A DNA stretch of 59,330 nucleotides from Candidatus Blautia excrementipullorum (GTDB lineage Bacteria; Bacillota; Clostridia; Lachnospirales; Lachnospiraceae): contig DWYN01000148.1 of the NCBI GenBank assembly GCA_019118645.1, forward strand, positions 1-59,330, in the 5' to 3' direction. Positions within the stretch are counted from its first letter, which is position 1, and every line of letters starts with the position of its first letter. The notes under the pieces are model-generated. The model made no database searches and was not told where the DNA came from. It saw only the letters and a list, made by a program, of their open reading frames with translations. Of the stretch, positions 27,472 to 36,876 are shown piece after piece. The position numbers and the translations under genes are program-made.

Positions 27472-28211
27472 TGAACCCGCTGGTATCAGTTGTTATGCCG
27501 GTGTACAACGGTGAGGCATACATTCAGAAAGCTGTGGATTCTGTGTATCTGCAGGAAGTTCCCCTGGAACTTCTGGTAATTGACGACTGTTCTGCCGACA
27601 ACACGAGAAAAGTCCTGACCCCATATATGGAGAGAGCGGATTTCCATTATTTCCGCAACGATGCCAACTGCGGAGCCGCCGCTTCCCGTAATCTGGGAGT
27701 TCAAAAGGCAAGGGGGCAGTATATTGCCTATCTGGACGCAGATGACTGGTGGACGGAGGGGAAGCTCCGGGCGCAGCTGGATGTATTGGAGCGAACAGGG
27801 CGGGTGCTCTGCTCAACAGGACGGGATCTGATGCATCCGGACGGCACTCCCGCGGGAAAGTATATCCCGGTAAAGGAAACGGTTTCCTACCAGGATCTTC
27901 TGGCTCATAACAGCATAAACTGTTCCTCTGTACTGGTCCGCCGTGAAGCCGCTCGGGCTTTTCCTATGGAACATGATGACAGTCATGAGGATTATCTTGC
28001 CTGGCTGAAGATACTGAAACACTATGGCCCTGCAGCGGGAATCAACAGGCCCTATCTGAAATACCGCCTGACCGAGGAAGGGAAGTCCAGAAACAAATGG
28101 AAATCGGCAGCCATGACATATCGTGTTTATCGCTATATGGGCTACCACCCTTTAAAAAGCGCGGTGTTTTTTATCTCCTATGCTCTCCATGGGATATGGA
28201 AGTACAGATAG
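27468..28211 (+). CDS. Family 2 glycosyltransferase (TuaG-like)
   Basis: A 247-residue GT-A fold glycosyltransferase that adds a sugar from a nucleotide sugar to a growing polymer. It begins PLVSVVMPVYNGEAYIQKA, has VIDDCSADNT at about 38 and the metal-binding DXD region AYLDADDWW at about 89-97. EDYLAWLKILKH and YRLTEEGKSRNK follow, as in TuaG-like teichuronic acid transferases. The start ATGATG overlaps the stop of the fusion gene (ATGA), so translation is coupled. Sugar specificity is unknown. Confidence 0.86.
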   Translation: MMNPLVSVVMPVYNGEAYIQKAVDSVYLQEVPLELLVIDDCSADNTRKVLTPYMERADFHYFRNDANCGAAASRNLGVQKARGQYIAYLDADDWWTEGKLRAQLDVLERTGRVLCSTGRDLMHPDGTPAGKYIPVKETVSYQDLLAHNSINCSSVLVRREAARAFPMEHDDSHEDYLAWLKILKHYGPAAGINRPYLKYRLTEEGKSRNKWKSAAMTYRVYRYMGYHPLKSAVFFISYALHGIWKYR

Positions 28212-28262
28212 ACTGTCCGGGCTTTTATAGTAAGAGTATAGATAGAAGAAGGAACAGAGGAA

Positions 28263-29423
28263 ATGGGAAAAGTTAAAAATCTTATAAAAGGAGAACTTCT
28301 TTCACACTTTGGGAGGATTTGCCCGGATCCCTATGTGTGGGTGTTTTCCTCCACGGATAATCGTCATTATAATTACAATTCACGATATCTTTTTGAATAT
28401 GTGAAAGAGCATGTGCCGGAAGTGACGCCGCTTTTTGTAATCAATGATCAGGAGCTCAGGCAGAAATTAGGGGATCTATATGGCCGTCAGTATTTTATAG
28501 AGACAGAAACGGCAGAAGGGATCCGCCGGGCGCTGTCCGCCGGCGTCTGGTTTACTTCCGCAGGGCTTCCGGTTTACGGCACAGGGCTCCTGAAAGGAAG
28601 AAGGATCATTAATCTCTGGCATGGCGTTCCTCTGAAAAAAATTGCTCTTCTGGATCCGAACCTGGGTAAAGCGGCCAAGATATATTTTCGGAAAATATTT
28701 TCGGAAAATTATACCTGTATTCTTACCACCTCCCAATCCCTTGTGCCCCTGATGGCGGAAAGCTTTGCAGTTGAGGAAAAAAAGATTAAAGTCTGGGGGC
28801 AGCCACGAAACGACGGAATATTTCAGAAAAAGGACAGGGACAGGATTCTTCATAAAATCTACGGAAAGCTGCCGGAATACCACAGAATTGTACTTTATGC
28901 GCCTACGTTCCGCGATCATGGGGAAGTGAAGCTGTTTCCGTTTAGAGATTTTGACAGAGAACGGCTGGAAGATTTTCTGGAGAAAGAAAAGATAATTCTG
29001 TTTCTCCGGACCCATATTGCAGAGAAAGCGGCCGCCGGCCCATATTTAGGAGAACGCGTCCGGTTTATGGGAGAAGAGCAGGCAGAGGATGTGACTGGAA
29101 TGCTGGATATTTTTGACTGCCTGATCACGGACTATTCCAGCATTTATATTGACTATCTTCTGACCGGAAATCCGGTGATCTTTCTGCCCTATGACCGAGA
29201 AGAATATCTGGCGGGGAGAGGAATGAACTTTGACTACGATGAGGTTACGCCCGGGCCAAAACCGGAGACTATGGACAATTTTCTCCGGTGCCTCTCTGCA
29301 GAACAGGATTCCTGGGAGGAAGAAAGAAAGAGAGTAAACGGGCTTTTTAACGAAATCCGGAAACCATGCAGTGAAAGCATATGCAGAAAAATCCTGAAAA
29401 GCCTGAAAGAGAACAAGAGATGA
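28263..29423 (+). CDS. CDP-glycerol glycerophosphotransferase family protein
   Basis: A 386-residue TagB/TarF-like enzyme that would transfer glycerol phosphate, or another polyol phosphate, from a CDP donor to a wall or surface glycan. Visible motifs are INLWHGVPLKKIAL (about 117-130), GQPRNDGIF, IVLYAPTFRD, FLRTHIAEK and DCLITDYSSIYIDYLLTG with FLPYDREEYLAGRGMNFDY. It lies 51 bases after the glycosyltransferase and completes a three-gene transferase cluster. No terminator separates it from the response regulator 25 bases downstream. Confidence 0.86.
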   Translation: MGKVKNLIKGELLSHFGRICPDPYVWVFSSTDNRHYNYNSRYLFEYVKEHVPEVTPLFVINDQELRQKLGDLYGRQYFIETETAEGIRRALSAGVWFTSAGLPVYGTGLLKGRRIINLWHGVPLKKIALLDPNLGKAAKIYFRKIFSENYTCILTTSQSLVPLMAESFAVEEKKIKVWGQPRNDGIFQKKDRDRILHKIYGKLPEYHRIVLYAPTFRDHGEVKLFPFRDFDRERLEDFLEKEKIILFLRTHIAEKAAAGPYLGERVRFMGEEQAEDVTGMLDIFDCLITDYSSIYIDYLLTGNPVIFLPYDREEYLAGRGMNFDYDEVTPGPKPETMDNFLRCLSAEQDSWEEERKRVNGLFNEIRKPCSESICRKILKSLKENKR

Positions 29424-29448
29424 TTCATATTTACCAAAGGAGAATGTC

Positions 29449-31005
29449 ATGAAACTGCTGATTGTAGACGATGAAGAGCTTACACGCACCGGTGTGATTT
29501 CCTCGGTGGACTGGAAATCCATTGGAATTGATGAGGTTCTTCAGGCAGACGACGGGGTACATGGACTGGAGTCCGCCCGTCTCCACAGACCGGAAATTAT
29601 CCTCTGTGATGTGCGTATGCCCCGGATAGATGGAATCACAATGCTGGAACGGCTGGAAAAATTTCTGCCTGATTCTGTTCCGATCTTTATGAGCGGATAT
29701 TCCGATAAAGAGTATCTGAAAGCTGCCATAAAACTGAAAGCAGTCAATTATATTGAAAAACCCTTCAGCCCGGAAGAGATCAGAGACACAGTTATGGAAG
29801 CGCGGGAACTTTATATGCAGAAGCTTCACTCCCACAGAGGGGAGACGCTTCGGTCCATGGAAACAGCCTCTCAGCTGGCGCTGCTATTGACAGTCCCAAA
29901 TAGTGCGGGAAGCGGCTCCTCTGTGGAAGCACTTGCTTCAGAGCTGAATCTGACTATGAATGCCGGTACCTGCTTTACTTCTTTTATTGTGAAGATGGAT
30001 GATATGATACGGCCGGAAACGCCGTCTTTTGCGGAATTTTATCATGAATTCCAGGACTTTCTGGAACAGTACCATCTGAAATGCATTTATACGGAAAAGA
30101 AAATGCAGTATCTTGTATATTTCCTGTTTGGCCAGACGATGCCCTCCGCCCATGCTCTCAGCGATGCGGGGGAATACCTGCGCAGCCGCTTTTCTTCTTA
30201 TGTACAGTTTTCCATGGCCGAAGGAGAGACCGTATGCGGAGTGGCGAAGGCGTATCAGTCTTATACTTCAGCAGTAATTCTGCTCCAGAGCAGCTTTTTT
30301 TTCCCGGCCAATACTCTGATTACGGCTGAAAAGGAAACAGAAAACGCATCCGTGGAACAGATTTCCATGCCCACGCCGGAGGAAGCGTTTGCGGAAGCTC
30401 TCTTTTCCGGAAATGAGGAGATGGCAGAGCAGCTGCTGCAGGAACTCTCCCGAACGTTTATGGAAAACAGAAGATTTTTGCAGAATCCTGTCAAGGACCT
30501 GTACTACCGGCTGTTTCTCAGTCTGGAAGAAACCCGCCGGCAGAAAAAGATATCTTCTTCCGGAAAGAGGGAGAGCATTGCGGAAACCATAGCCAGATGC
30601 TTTACTTTTCAGGAGCTTCATAAGAAACTTGTGGAAAAGACGCAGGAATTTTTCCGGGACGCGAAAGACAATTCCCAGGAAAATCCTACGATTTACCTGA
30701 TCAAAAAATACATCAGCCAGAACTACATGCGGGAGACGCTATCCGTGAAGGACATCAGCTCTCATGTGTTTCTGTCCGCTTCCTATGTCTGCACTTTTTT
30801 TAAAAATGAAACGGGCAGGACTCTGAATCAGTATATCACTGAATACCGCATGGAAAAGGCAAAACAGCTTCTCAGGGATGCCCGCTATAAGATTTCAGAT
30901 ATATCCTCAAGGGTGGGATACAGCGACGGCAATTATTTTGGAAAGAGCTTCAAAAAATACAGCGGTCTGTCGCCTTCAGAATACAGGGAGAAAAATTTGC
31001 AATGA
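29449..31005 (+). CDS. Response regulator with AraC-type DNA-binding domain (second system)
   Basis: A 518-residue YesN-like regulator. The receiver has the acidic pair in IVDDEE (7-8), Asp54 in IILCDVRMP and Lys104 in IEKPF. A middle region of about 280 residues is followed by the AraC double helix-turn-helix at about 415-518, with VFLSASYVCTFFKNETGRTL and DISSRVGYSDGNYFGKSFKK. AAAGGAG stands before the ATG. It overlaps the kinase gene by 4 bases. The likely target is the promoter near 34300 of the second ABC importer, which carries a direct repeat of 22-base period. Confidence 0.92.
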   Translation: MKLLIVDDEELTRTGVISSVDWKSIGIDEVLQADDGVHGLESARLHRPEIILCDVRMPRIDGITMLERLEKFLPDSVPIFMSGYSDKEYLKAAIKLKAVNYIEKPFSPEEIRDTVMEARELYMQKLHSHRGETLRSMETASQLALLLTVPNSAGSGSSVEALASELNLTMNAGTCFTSFIVKMDDMIRPETPSFAEFYHEFQDFLEQYHLKCIYTEKKMQYLVYFLFGQTMPSAHALSDAGEYLRSRFSSYVQFSMAEGETVCGVAKAYQSYTSAVILLQSSFFFPANTLITAEKETENASVEQISMPTPEEAFAEALFSGNEEMAEQLLQELSRTFMENRRFLQNPVKDLYYRLFLSLEETRRQKKISSSGKRESIAETIARCFTFQELHKKLVEKTQEFFRDAKDNSQENPTIYLIKKYISQNYMRETLSVKDISSHVFLSASYVCTFFKNETGRTLNQYITEYRMEKAKQLLRDARYKISDISSRVGYSDGNYFGKSFKKYSGLSPSEYREKNLQ

Positions 31006-33815
31006 TTCGTTTTTTTCAAAAAATTCGTCAGTCCTACGGAGATATGAGTCTTCAGTCAAAATTTACCATTGTACTGATGCTGGCGGTAACCATTCCTGTT
31101 TTGATGGTGGGATTTTTTTTCTACAGCAGACTGTATGATATGGTGGTTTCCTATACGATCCGCCAGGAGCAGGATTCTTCCGCAAAAACAGCGCCTATTA
31201 TTGAGGAGGATGTGCAGAAAATACTTGACGTTTATACGGAGATTACGGATCTCCCGCTGTTTCAGACTCTGTTTCATCAGCCGGTGAACTATCCTTCCAA
31301 CCTGTTTCTGGAAAAAACAGAAGCCAGAGAATTTCGAAGGGAAGTTCAGAAACTGATCGAAGATGGTCCTGTGACCGGACTGCAGATTTATATGGATTTT
31401 CCCATAGACACAGTACAGCTCTTCGAGGATCCTCTGACAAAAGACTATTTTTCCCCTATGAGCAGAGCCCTGGGCACATACTGGCATGGTATTTTTCAGG
31501 GAACCGGACAGTCTGAGCTGTTCTGCCCCTCCTTTTATCTCGGAGACCGGGAGAAGGAACAGTACGGGGATATGGCTTATATTACGTCAACTACCTTTTA
31601 TTATCAGCAGAATTCTTACCAGGCTTATATTGCGGTTTATTTTTCTTCTGACCAATTTGATAAAATACTGGAAGAAAATCTGACTTTGGAGGGAAGCGTT
31701 TCTTATATTATGAATGACAGAAACGCCATGGTGGCTGCCTCCAATGATTCTCTGGCGGGAATTTACTGGCTGGATTATGAGAGTATTGAAGATTCTTTCA
31801 TGTCCTCAAACAATTTTATTGAGAGGAGTATCCTGGATACGACGGTCTATGCAGGATTTTACAATATCAAGCAGCCGGGCTGGTTTATGGTTACCGTGCT
31901 TCCCTCTGATCCGCTGATGGCACAGAGCAGTAATCTGATGCTGGAATATGTGCTGATGTATCTGGGCATCCTTGTACTGGCAACAATAGCCGCCCATTTT
32001 CTCTCCCATTCTGTTACAAACAGGATTTCATCGGTTATTCACCAGATGAGCAAGGTGCGGGAGGGAACTCCGGCCCCAATGGACAGCCCCACCTACCACG
32101 ACGAAGTGGGAGATCTGATTGACACCTACAATTATATGACCCGGAAGATGGGAAGCCTGATGGAGGAACAGCTGAAGGCGGCGGAAGAACTGCGGATCGC
32201 AGAGTTTAATTCCCTCCAGGCGCAGATTAATCCTCATTTTCTGTACAACACGATGGACATGATCAACTGGCTGGCAGTGCAGGGGAGAAACTCCGAAGTA
32301 TCCAGCGCAGTGCAGAGTCTTTCAAAATTCTATAAGCTTACTCTGAGCCGGAAAGAAAGTATTACCACCATTGGAAAAGAGGAGGAGCATGTTTCCATTT
32401 ATATACAGCTCCAGAATATGAGATTCCATGACCGGATTACTTTTGTCTCTGATATTCCGGATGAACTTACGGAATACCGGATTCCAAAACTGACTCTCCA
32501 GCCGGTAATTGAGAACGCGGTCCTCCATGGAATACTGGAGAAAGAAAGCAAATCCGGAACCATTGTTCTGACCGGGTGGCTGGAGGAGGACGACATCATT
32601 CTGCTGATTTCGGACGATGGAGTGGGTATTCCTCCGGAAAAACTTTCCACGATTATTGCCGGGGAGGGCAGCAGCTCCTCCGGAGGAACGAATATTGCGG
32701 TTTATAATACGCACCGGAGACTGCAGATCCTTTACGGACCGGAGTACGGGCTGACTTATTCCAGCCAGCCAGGACAGGGTACAGAAGTGCAGATACGCAT
32801 TCCGGCACAGAAGGAATACAAGAGCCCGTATATTCCGGAGGTAGAGCACAGGAGCGGCAGTATTTCTCTTCCTTTGGGGACGGTTTCTGCATCTGCCGGA
32901 ACGGATCAGCAGAACAGTGTTACGCCGGAGACTCTTCTCAAATACGGACAGAAGCTGACCCACAACCTGTATAACATTCAGAATCTGCACCAGGCGTTTC
33001 AGGAACTGCCTGCAAAGGAGAATTTCTACATTCTTACCCATCAGGTGACAGAGGATTTCCCGGGACATACGCACAGCTATTTTGAGCTGAATTATCTTTG
33101 CAGCGGCTCTCTGATCAATGTAGTCGACGGCAATGAAATTTATATGACGCCGGGGGATCTTGTGTTTCTGAACAGGAAAGCGGTACATGAGCTCCGCTTT
33201 ATCCAGAAAGACACCCTTCTGATTAATTTCTGTCTGAAACCGGAAATTTTCGGGCAGACACTTGGAGAATTTTGTCAGGATGACAATCTGGTGGCGAACT
33301 TTTTCCGTGAGCCGGAAGGAGGAAAGAAAAACTATATTTTCTTTTCTCTCGGACACAGCCTTCATGCCCAGTCACTTCTGAATTCCATGATTCAGGAATA
33401 TGCGGACAGCAATTTCCATAAAACGTTCCAGCTGGAAGCCATGCTGCTGTTATTTTTCTCCTATCTGGCGAATGAAAAAGAGTTCAGCTATTATGGAAGT
33501 GATGAACATACCCACCGGATTCTGAGCTATTTTCAGGATCACTGCCTCAGAGAAGATCCGGACGAGATGGCCGGACATTTCGGCTGTACACCGGATCAGA
33601 TCGATGAGCATCTGAAGAAGCATACCGGCAGAAGCGCGATGAGTTTTGTCTGGGAAATCCGCCTGAACGAGGCTCTGAGGCTTTTATCCAATCCGGATTT
33701 TAATATTTATCAGATTGCAGAAAACTGCGGGTTTGACAGTGTGGATGAATTTTCTGCCCTTTTCAGGAGAAAATTCCATATTACACCTGTGGAATACCGG
33801 AAACAGTTCCTGTAG
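31002..33815 (+). CDS. Hybrid membrane sensor kinase with fused cupin and AraC-type DNA-binding domain
   Basis: A 937-residue protein joining a YesM-type sensor kinase to a complete AraC-type regulator. In order: membrane helix 21-42; extracellular sensing region 45-310; second helix 312-333; HAMP-like linker 335-385; His_kinase domain with His412 in QINPHFLYNT; ATPase domain with LQPVIENAVLHG (Asn505) and SDDGVGIPP; a linker at 605-670; a cupin sugar-binding-like domain 672-760 with GHTHSYFELNYL; and an AraC double helix-turn-helix 838-937 ending FDSVDEFSALFRRKFHITPVE. The first helix-turn-helix looks degenerate. Reading is continuous, with no sign of frameshift. It partners the response regulator upstream. 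The function of the fused part is unknown. Confidence 0.9.
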   Translation: MIRFFQKIRQSYGDMSLQSKFTIVLMLAVTIPVLMVGFFFYSRLYDMVVSYTIRQEQDSSAKTAPIIEEDVQKILDVYTEITDLPLFQTLFHQPVNYPSNLFLEKTEAREFRREVQKLIEDGPVTGLQIYMDFPIDTVQLFEDPLTKDYFSPMSRALGTYWHGIFQGTGQSELFCPSFYLGDREKEQYGDMAYITSTTFYYQQNSYQAYIAVYFSSDQFDKILEENLTLEGSVSYIMNDRNAMVAASNDSLAGIYWLDYESIEDSFMSSNNFIERSILDTTVYAGFYNIKQPGWFMVTVLPSDPLMAQSSNLMLEYVLMYLGILVLATIAAHFLSHSVTNRISSVIHQMSKVREGTPAPMDSPTYHDEVGDLIDTYNYMTRKMGSLMEEQLKAAEELRIAEFNSLQAQINPHFLYNTMDMINWLAVQGRNSEVSSAVQSLSKFYKLTLSRKESITTIGKEEEHVSIYIQLQNMRFHDRITFVSDIPDELTEYRIPKLTLQPVIENAVLHGILEKESKSGTIVLTGWLEEDDIILLISDDGVGIPPEKLSTIIAGEGSSSSGGTNIAVYNTHRRLQILYGPEYGLTYSSQPGQGTEVQIRIPAQKEYKSPYIPEVEHRSGSISLPLGTVSASAGTDQQNSVTPETLLKYGQKLTHNLYNIQNLHQAFQELPAKENFYILTHQVTEDFPGHTHSYFELNYLCSGSLINVVDGNEIYMTPGDLVFLNRKAVHELRFIQKDTLLINFCLKPEIFGQTLGEFCQDDNLVANFFREPEGGKKNYIFFSLGHSLHAQSLLNSMIQEYADSNFHKTFQLEAMLLLFFSYLANEKEFSYYGSDEHTHRILSYFQDHCLREDPDEMAGHFGCTPDQIDEHLKKHTGRSAMSFVWEIRLNEALRLLSNPDFNIYQIAENCGFDSVDEFSALFRRKFHITPVEYRKQFL

Positions 33816-33836
33816 AATGAAGAGAAAGGAAAAAAT

Positions 33837-34223
33837 ATGAAAGAAAAGGCACAGGCGCTTCTTTACAATTTTACAGACGAAGAGCGCTGCAGACGGATAC
33901 AGCGCTATCTGAGAAAAGCCGGAGTGTCGGTACGGAAAGTGCAGGCACCGGAATTTCTTCATCCTCTGGGATATCTTTTTGAGATGCCGGGCTTTGCTCC
34001 CTGTCCGCAGTTTAATCTGGGAGGAAATTTCCCCGAAGAAATGCTGGTGATGAAGGATTTTTCTGAAGACCAGATGGACGGATTTCTGAATTTTTTCAGA
34101 GAAAGCGGGCTGGAACCAGTGGAACTCAAGGCGGTACTGACCCCTGTGACGCAGCACTGGAGCTCCCTGAAGCTCCATGCGGAACTTACTGAGGAACACC
34201 GCGCCATGAGCGCGCGGCGCTGA
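33837..34223 (+). CDS. DUF3783-like protein
   Basis: A 128-residue soluble protein. I recognise the DUF3783 pattern: an N-terminal LLYNFTDEERCRRIQRYLRKAGV and a C-terminal segment KAVLTPVTQHWSSLKLHAEL. The function of the family is not known to me. It follows the hybrid kinase by 21 bases with AGAAAGGAAAAAAT before the ATG, so it is probably the last gene of the sensor operon. Confidence 0.7.
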   Translation: MKEKAQALLYNFTDEERCRRIQRYLRKAGVSVRKVQAPEFLHPLGYLFEMPGFAPCPQFNLGGNFPEEMLVMKDFSEDQMDGFLNFFRESGLEPVELKAVLTPVTQHWSSLKLHAELTEEHRAMSARR

Positions 34224-34265
34224 CAGGCGGCATCGAAAAAAACACAGGCAGGACGGATTTTTCTC

Positions 34266-34329
34266 AAAAATATTTTACCCTGATTCAAAAAATATTCCCA
34301 TTTCATAAAAAAGTCATAAATGATAAAAT
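34266..34329 (+). promoter_or_regulatory. Promoter and direct-repeat operator of the second ABC importer
   Basis: AAAAATATT occurs at 34266-34274 and again at 34288-34296, 22 bases apart (two helical turns) and in the same orientation, as AraC-type activators require. A TAAAAT -10 box follows at 34324-34329, with a weak TTTCAT at 34301-34306 in the -35 position, directly beside the second repeat. Confidence 0.5.
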
Positions 34330-34373
34330 AAGTACGAATTAAAAAGAGACTATAAAAGGGAGGAGTAAGAGCC

Positions 34374-35882
34374 GTGTCTGAATATGTTCTTGAGTTAAAA
34401 GGCATTACGAAGATTTTTCCGGGCGTAAAGGCGCTGAACAATGTGCAGTTTCAGCTGAAACCCGGTGAAGTTCATGCACTTATGGGCGAAAACGGTGCCG
34501 GAAAATCTACTTTTATTAAAGTAATTACCGGTGTACATAAGGCAGAAGAAGGCGAAATGTTTTTAAACGGAAAGAAAGTGGACTTTAAAGGACCGAAGGA
34601 TGCACAGGCGGCAGGTATTGCAGCCGTTTATCAGCACCCTACATCTTATCCGCATCTGACCGTGGCAGAAAACATTTTCATGGGCCATGAGATCATCAAA
34701 AACAGAATGATCCAGTGGAAAGCCATGAATGCAGAGGCAAACAAGCTCCTGCAGCAGCTTGACGCAGATTTTGACGCCACAGATGAGATGGGTACGCTGA
34801 GTGTTGCACAGCAGCAGATGGTAGAAATTGCAAAGGCAATGTCCACCAACGCAAAAATTATTATCCTGGACGAGCCCACTGCGGCACTGACAAAATCAGA
34901 ATCTGAAAAGCTGTATACACTGGTTGATAAATTAAAAGAAGAGGGCGTATCCATTATCTTTATTTCCCATCGTTTTGAGGATATGTACCGTCTGGCTTCC
35001 CGGGTAACGGTATTCCGTGATTCCCAGTATATTGGAACCTATGACGTAAATGGCATTACAAATGCGGATCTGATCAAGGCAATGGTCGGACGTGAGATTA
35101 ATGAGCTGTTCCCGAAGCCGGAAGTAAAACTCGGTCAGGAAATGCTGAGAGTGGAGCATCTGTCCAGAACCGGTTTCTTCAAGGATGTTTCTTTCAGTGT
35201 GCGGGCAGGCGAGATCGTAGGTCTGACCGGTCTGGTAGGAGCCGGACGAACAGAGACCGTGGAAGCAATCTGCGGCATTACACAGCCGGATTCCGGAAAA
35301 GTTTATCTGGAGGGAAAAGAAATCCACATCAAACGTCCTTCTGATGCTATGGAAAAAGGAATTATCCTTCTTCCTGAGGACCGTCAGAAAGAAGGTCTGA
35401 TTATGAGCTGGGGCCTTGGAAGAAACGTAACGCTTCCTACCATCAGCAAATATGCGAAGAACGGAATTAATGACGAAAAGAAAGAGAGAGAGCTGGCAAA
35501 GAAGCTTCTGGAGGAAGTAGATACAAAGGCCGTGGATATTTTCCAGCCTGCAAGTTCTCTTTCCGGCGGCAACCAGCAGAAGGTAGTGGTTGCAAAAGCC
35601 CTCAGCCAGGATATGAAGGTCGTTATTATGGACGAGCCCACCAAGGGTGTCGATGTAGGCGCCAAGGCGGAAATTTACGCGATCATGGGTGATCTGGCAA
35701 AGAAGGGATATGCAATTATCCTGATTTCTTCGGAGATGCCGGAAATCCTTGGCATGGCAGACCGTATCGTTGTTATGTGCAACGGAAGAAAGACCGGCGA
35801 ACTGAACCGTGACGAAGCTACCCAGGAAAGAATCCTTGAGCTGGCTATGGAAAAGGGAACCGGAAAGGGGGCTGGAAAATGA
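34374..35882 (+). CDS. Sugar ABC transporter ATP-binding protein (second importer)
   Basis: A 502-residue CUT2-type ATPase with two nucleotide-binding domains. The N-terminal domain has GENGAGKST, LSVAQQQMVEIAKAM and IIILDEPTAALTKSE. The C-terminal domain has the altered Walker A GLVGAGRTE, LSGGNQQKVVVAKAL and VVIMDEPTKGVDVGA. The start is GTG at 34374, nine bases after GGGAGGAG. It overlaps the next permease gene by 4 bases. With two permeases and a RhaS-like receptor, it resembles rhamnose or autoinducer-2 importers. Confidence 0.93.
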   Translation: MSEYVLELKGITKIFPGVKALNNVQFQLKPGEVHALMGENGAGKSTFIKVITGVHKAEEGEMFLNGKKVDFKGPKDAQAAGIAAVYQHPTSYPHLTVAENIFMGHEIIKNRMIQWKAMNAEANKLLQQLDADFDATDEMGTLSVAQQQMVEIAKAMSTNAKIIILDEPTAALTKSESEKLYTLVDKLKEEGVSIIFISHRFEDMYRLASRVTVFRDSQYIGTYDVNGITNADLIKAMVGREINELFPKPEVKLGQEMLRVEHLSRTGFFKDVSFSVRAGEIVGLTGLVGAGRTETVEAICGITQPDSGKVYLEGKEIHIKRPSDAMEKGIILLPEDRQKEGLIMSWGLGRNVTLPTISKYAKNGINDEKKERELAKKLLEEVDTKAVDIFQPASSLSGGNQQKVVVAKALSQDMKVVIMDEPTKGVDVGAKAEIYAIMGDLAKKGYAIILISSEMPEILGMADRIVVMCNGRKTGELNRDEATQERILELAMEKGTGKGAGK

Positions 35883-36874
35883 AGCAGAAATCACTTGTAA
35901 AGAGAATTACAGGATCTCGTGAAGCGCTGCTTGCGATTGTCCTGATCGTACTTTTTGTCATTGTCACAGCAATCAGCCCATCATTCCTGACACCGAAGTC
36001 GCTGATGGATATGCTGAAAAACAACGCGGTTATGATGGTCATGGCGCTTGGTATGCTCTGCGTCATGCTGGTAGGCGGAATTGATATTTCCATTATGTCT
36101 ACTCTGGCGCTGTCCGGTATGTCTATTGGTATGATGCTGAAATATGATGTGATCGCAAATCCGGTGCTGGCATTTGTGATTTCCATTGCCATCGGCATTG
36201 CCTGTGGATTTGTTGTGGGTCTTGTTATCTCAAGAGCTGATGTACCGCCGATTATTGCTACCATGGGCTTTATGTACATTTACCGCGCAATGGGATATCT
36301 GGTTTCCAACGGCGGCGAGTGGGCCAGCGCGGCAGCTCTGGGTGAATTTAAGAATTTTGCCACCACGAATTTCCTGGGAATCAACTGTGTGATCTGGGTG
36401 ATCATTGTTTGTTATGTATTTTTCTTCTGGTTTATGAAATGGACCAGAACCGGCCGCAAGATTTATGCGGTAGGAAGCAATGCGGAAGCCGCGGAGGTTT
36501 CCGGTATCAACGTAAAGAATACGAAACTTCTTGTTTATACAATTATGGGTCTTCTCTCCGGTCTTGGCGGCGCCCTTCAGGTATCTGTCTATGCATCCGC
36601 GATGCCGGATATGCAGTACGGAGGAGAGATGGATGTTATCGCAGCCTGTGTAATCGGCGGCGTCAGCATGAACGGCGGACGCGGAACGGTGCTGGGAGCT
36701 TTGCTGGGATCCCTGATCCTTGCCACGATAGCAAGAGCGCTTCCTCTGATTCCGTTCTTCAACCAGCTCTGGCTGAATACGATCAAGGGTGTGATTATTC
36801 TTGCGGTTGTTGTTATCAATATTGTTCTGCAGCGTATTGCTGACAGAAATGCACTGAAAGGAAGGGAGATGTAA
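35879..36874 (+). CDS. Sugar ABC transporter permease (RhaP-like)
   Basis: A 331-residue membrane subunit of the second CUT2 importer, with multiple hydrophobic helices. Motifs are LGMLCVMLVGGIDISIMSTL, VGLVISRADVPPIIATMGF and AVGSNAEAAEVSGINVKNTK. It overlaps the ATPase gene (ATGA) and is followed 2 bases later by the second permease, so the three are tightly coupled. It resembles the RhaP/LsrC side of this transporter type. Confidence 0.9.
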   Translation: MKQKSLVKRITGSREALLAIVLIVLFVIVTAISPSFLTPKSLMDMLKNNAVMMVMALGMLCVMLVGGIDISIMSTLALSGMSIGMMLKYDVIANPVLAFVISIAIGIACGFVVGLVISRADVPPIIATMGFMYIYRAMGYLVSNGGEWASAAALGEFKNFATTNFLGINCVIWVIIVCYVFFFWFMKWTRTGRKIYAVGSNAEAAEVSGINVKNTKLLVYTIMGLLSGLGGALQVSVYASAMPDMQYGGEMDVIAACVIGGVSMNGGRGTVLGALLGSLILATIARALPLIPFFNQLWLNTIKGVIILAVVVINIVLQRIADRNALKGREM

Positions 36875-36876
36875 TC

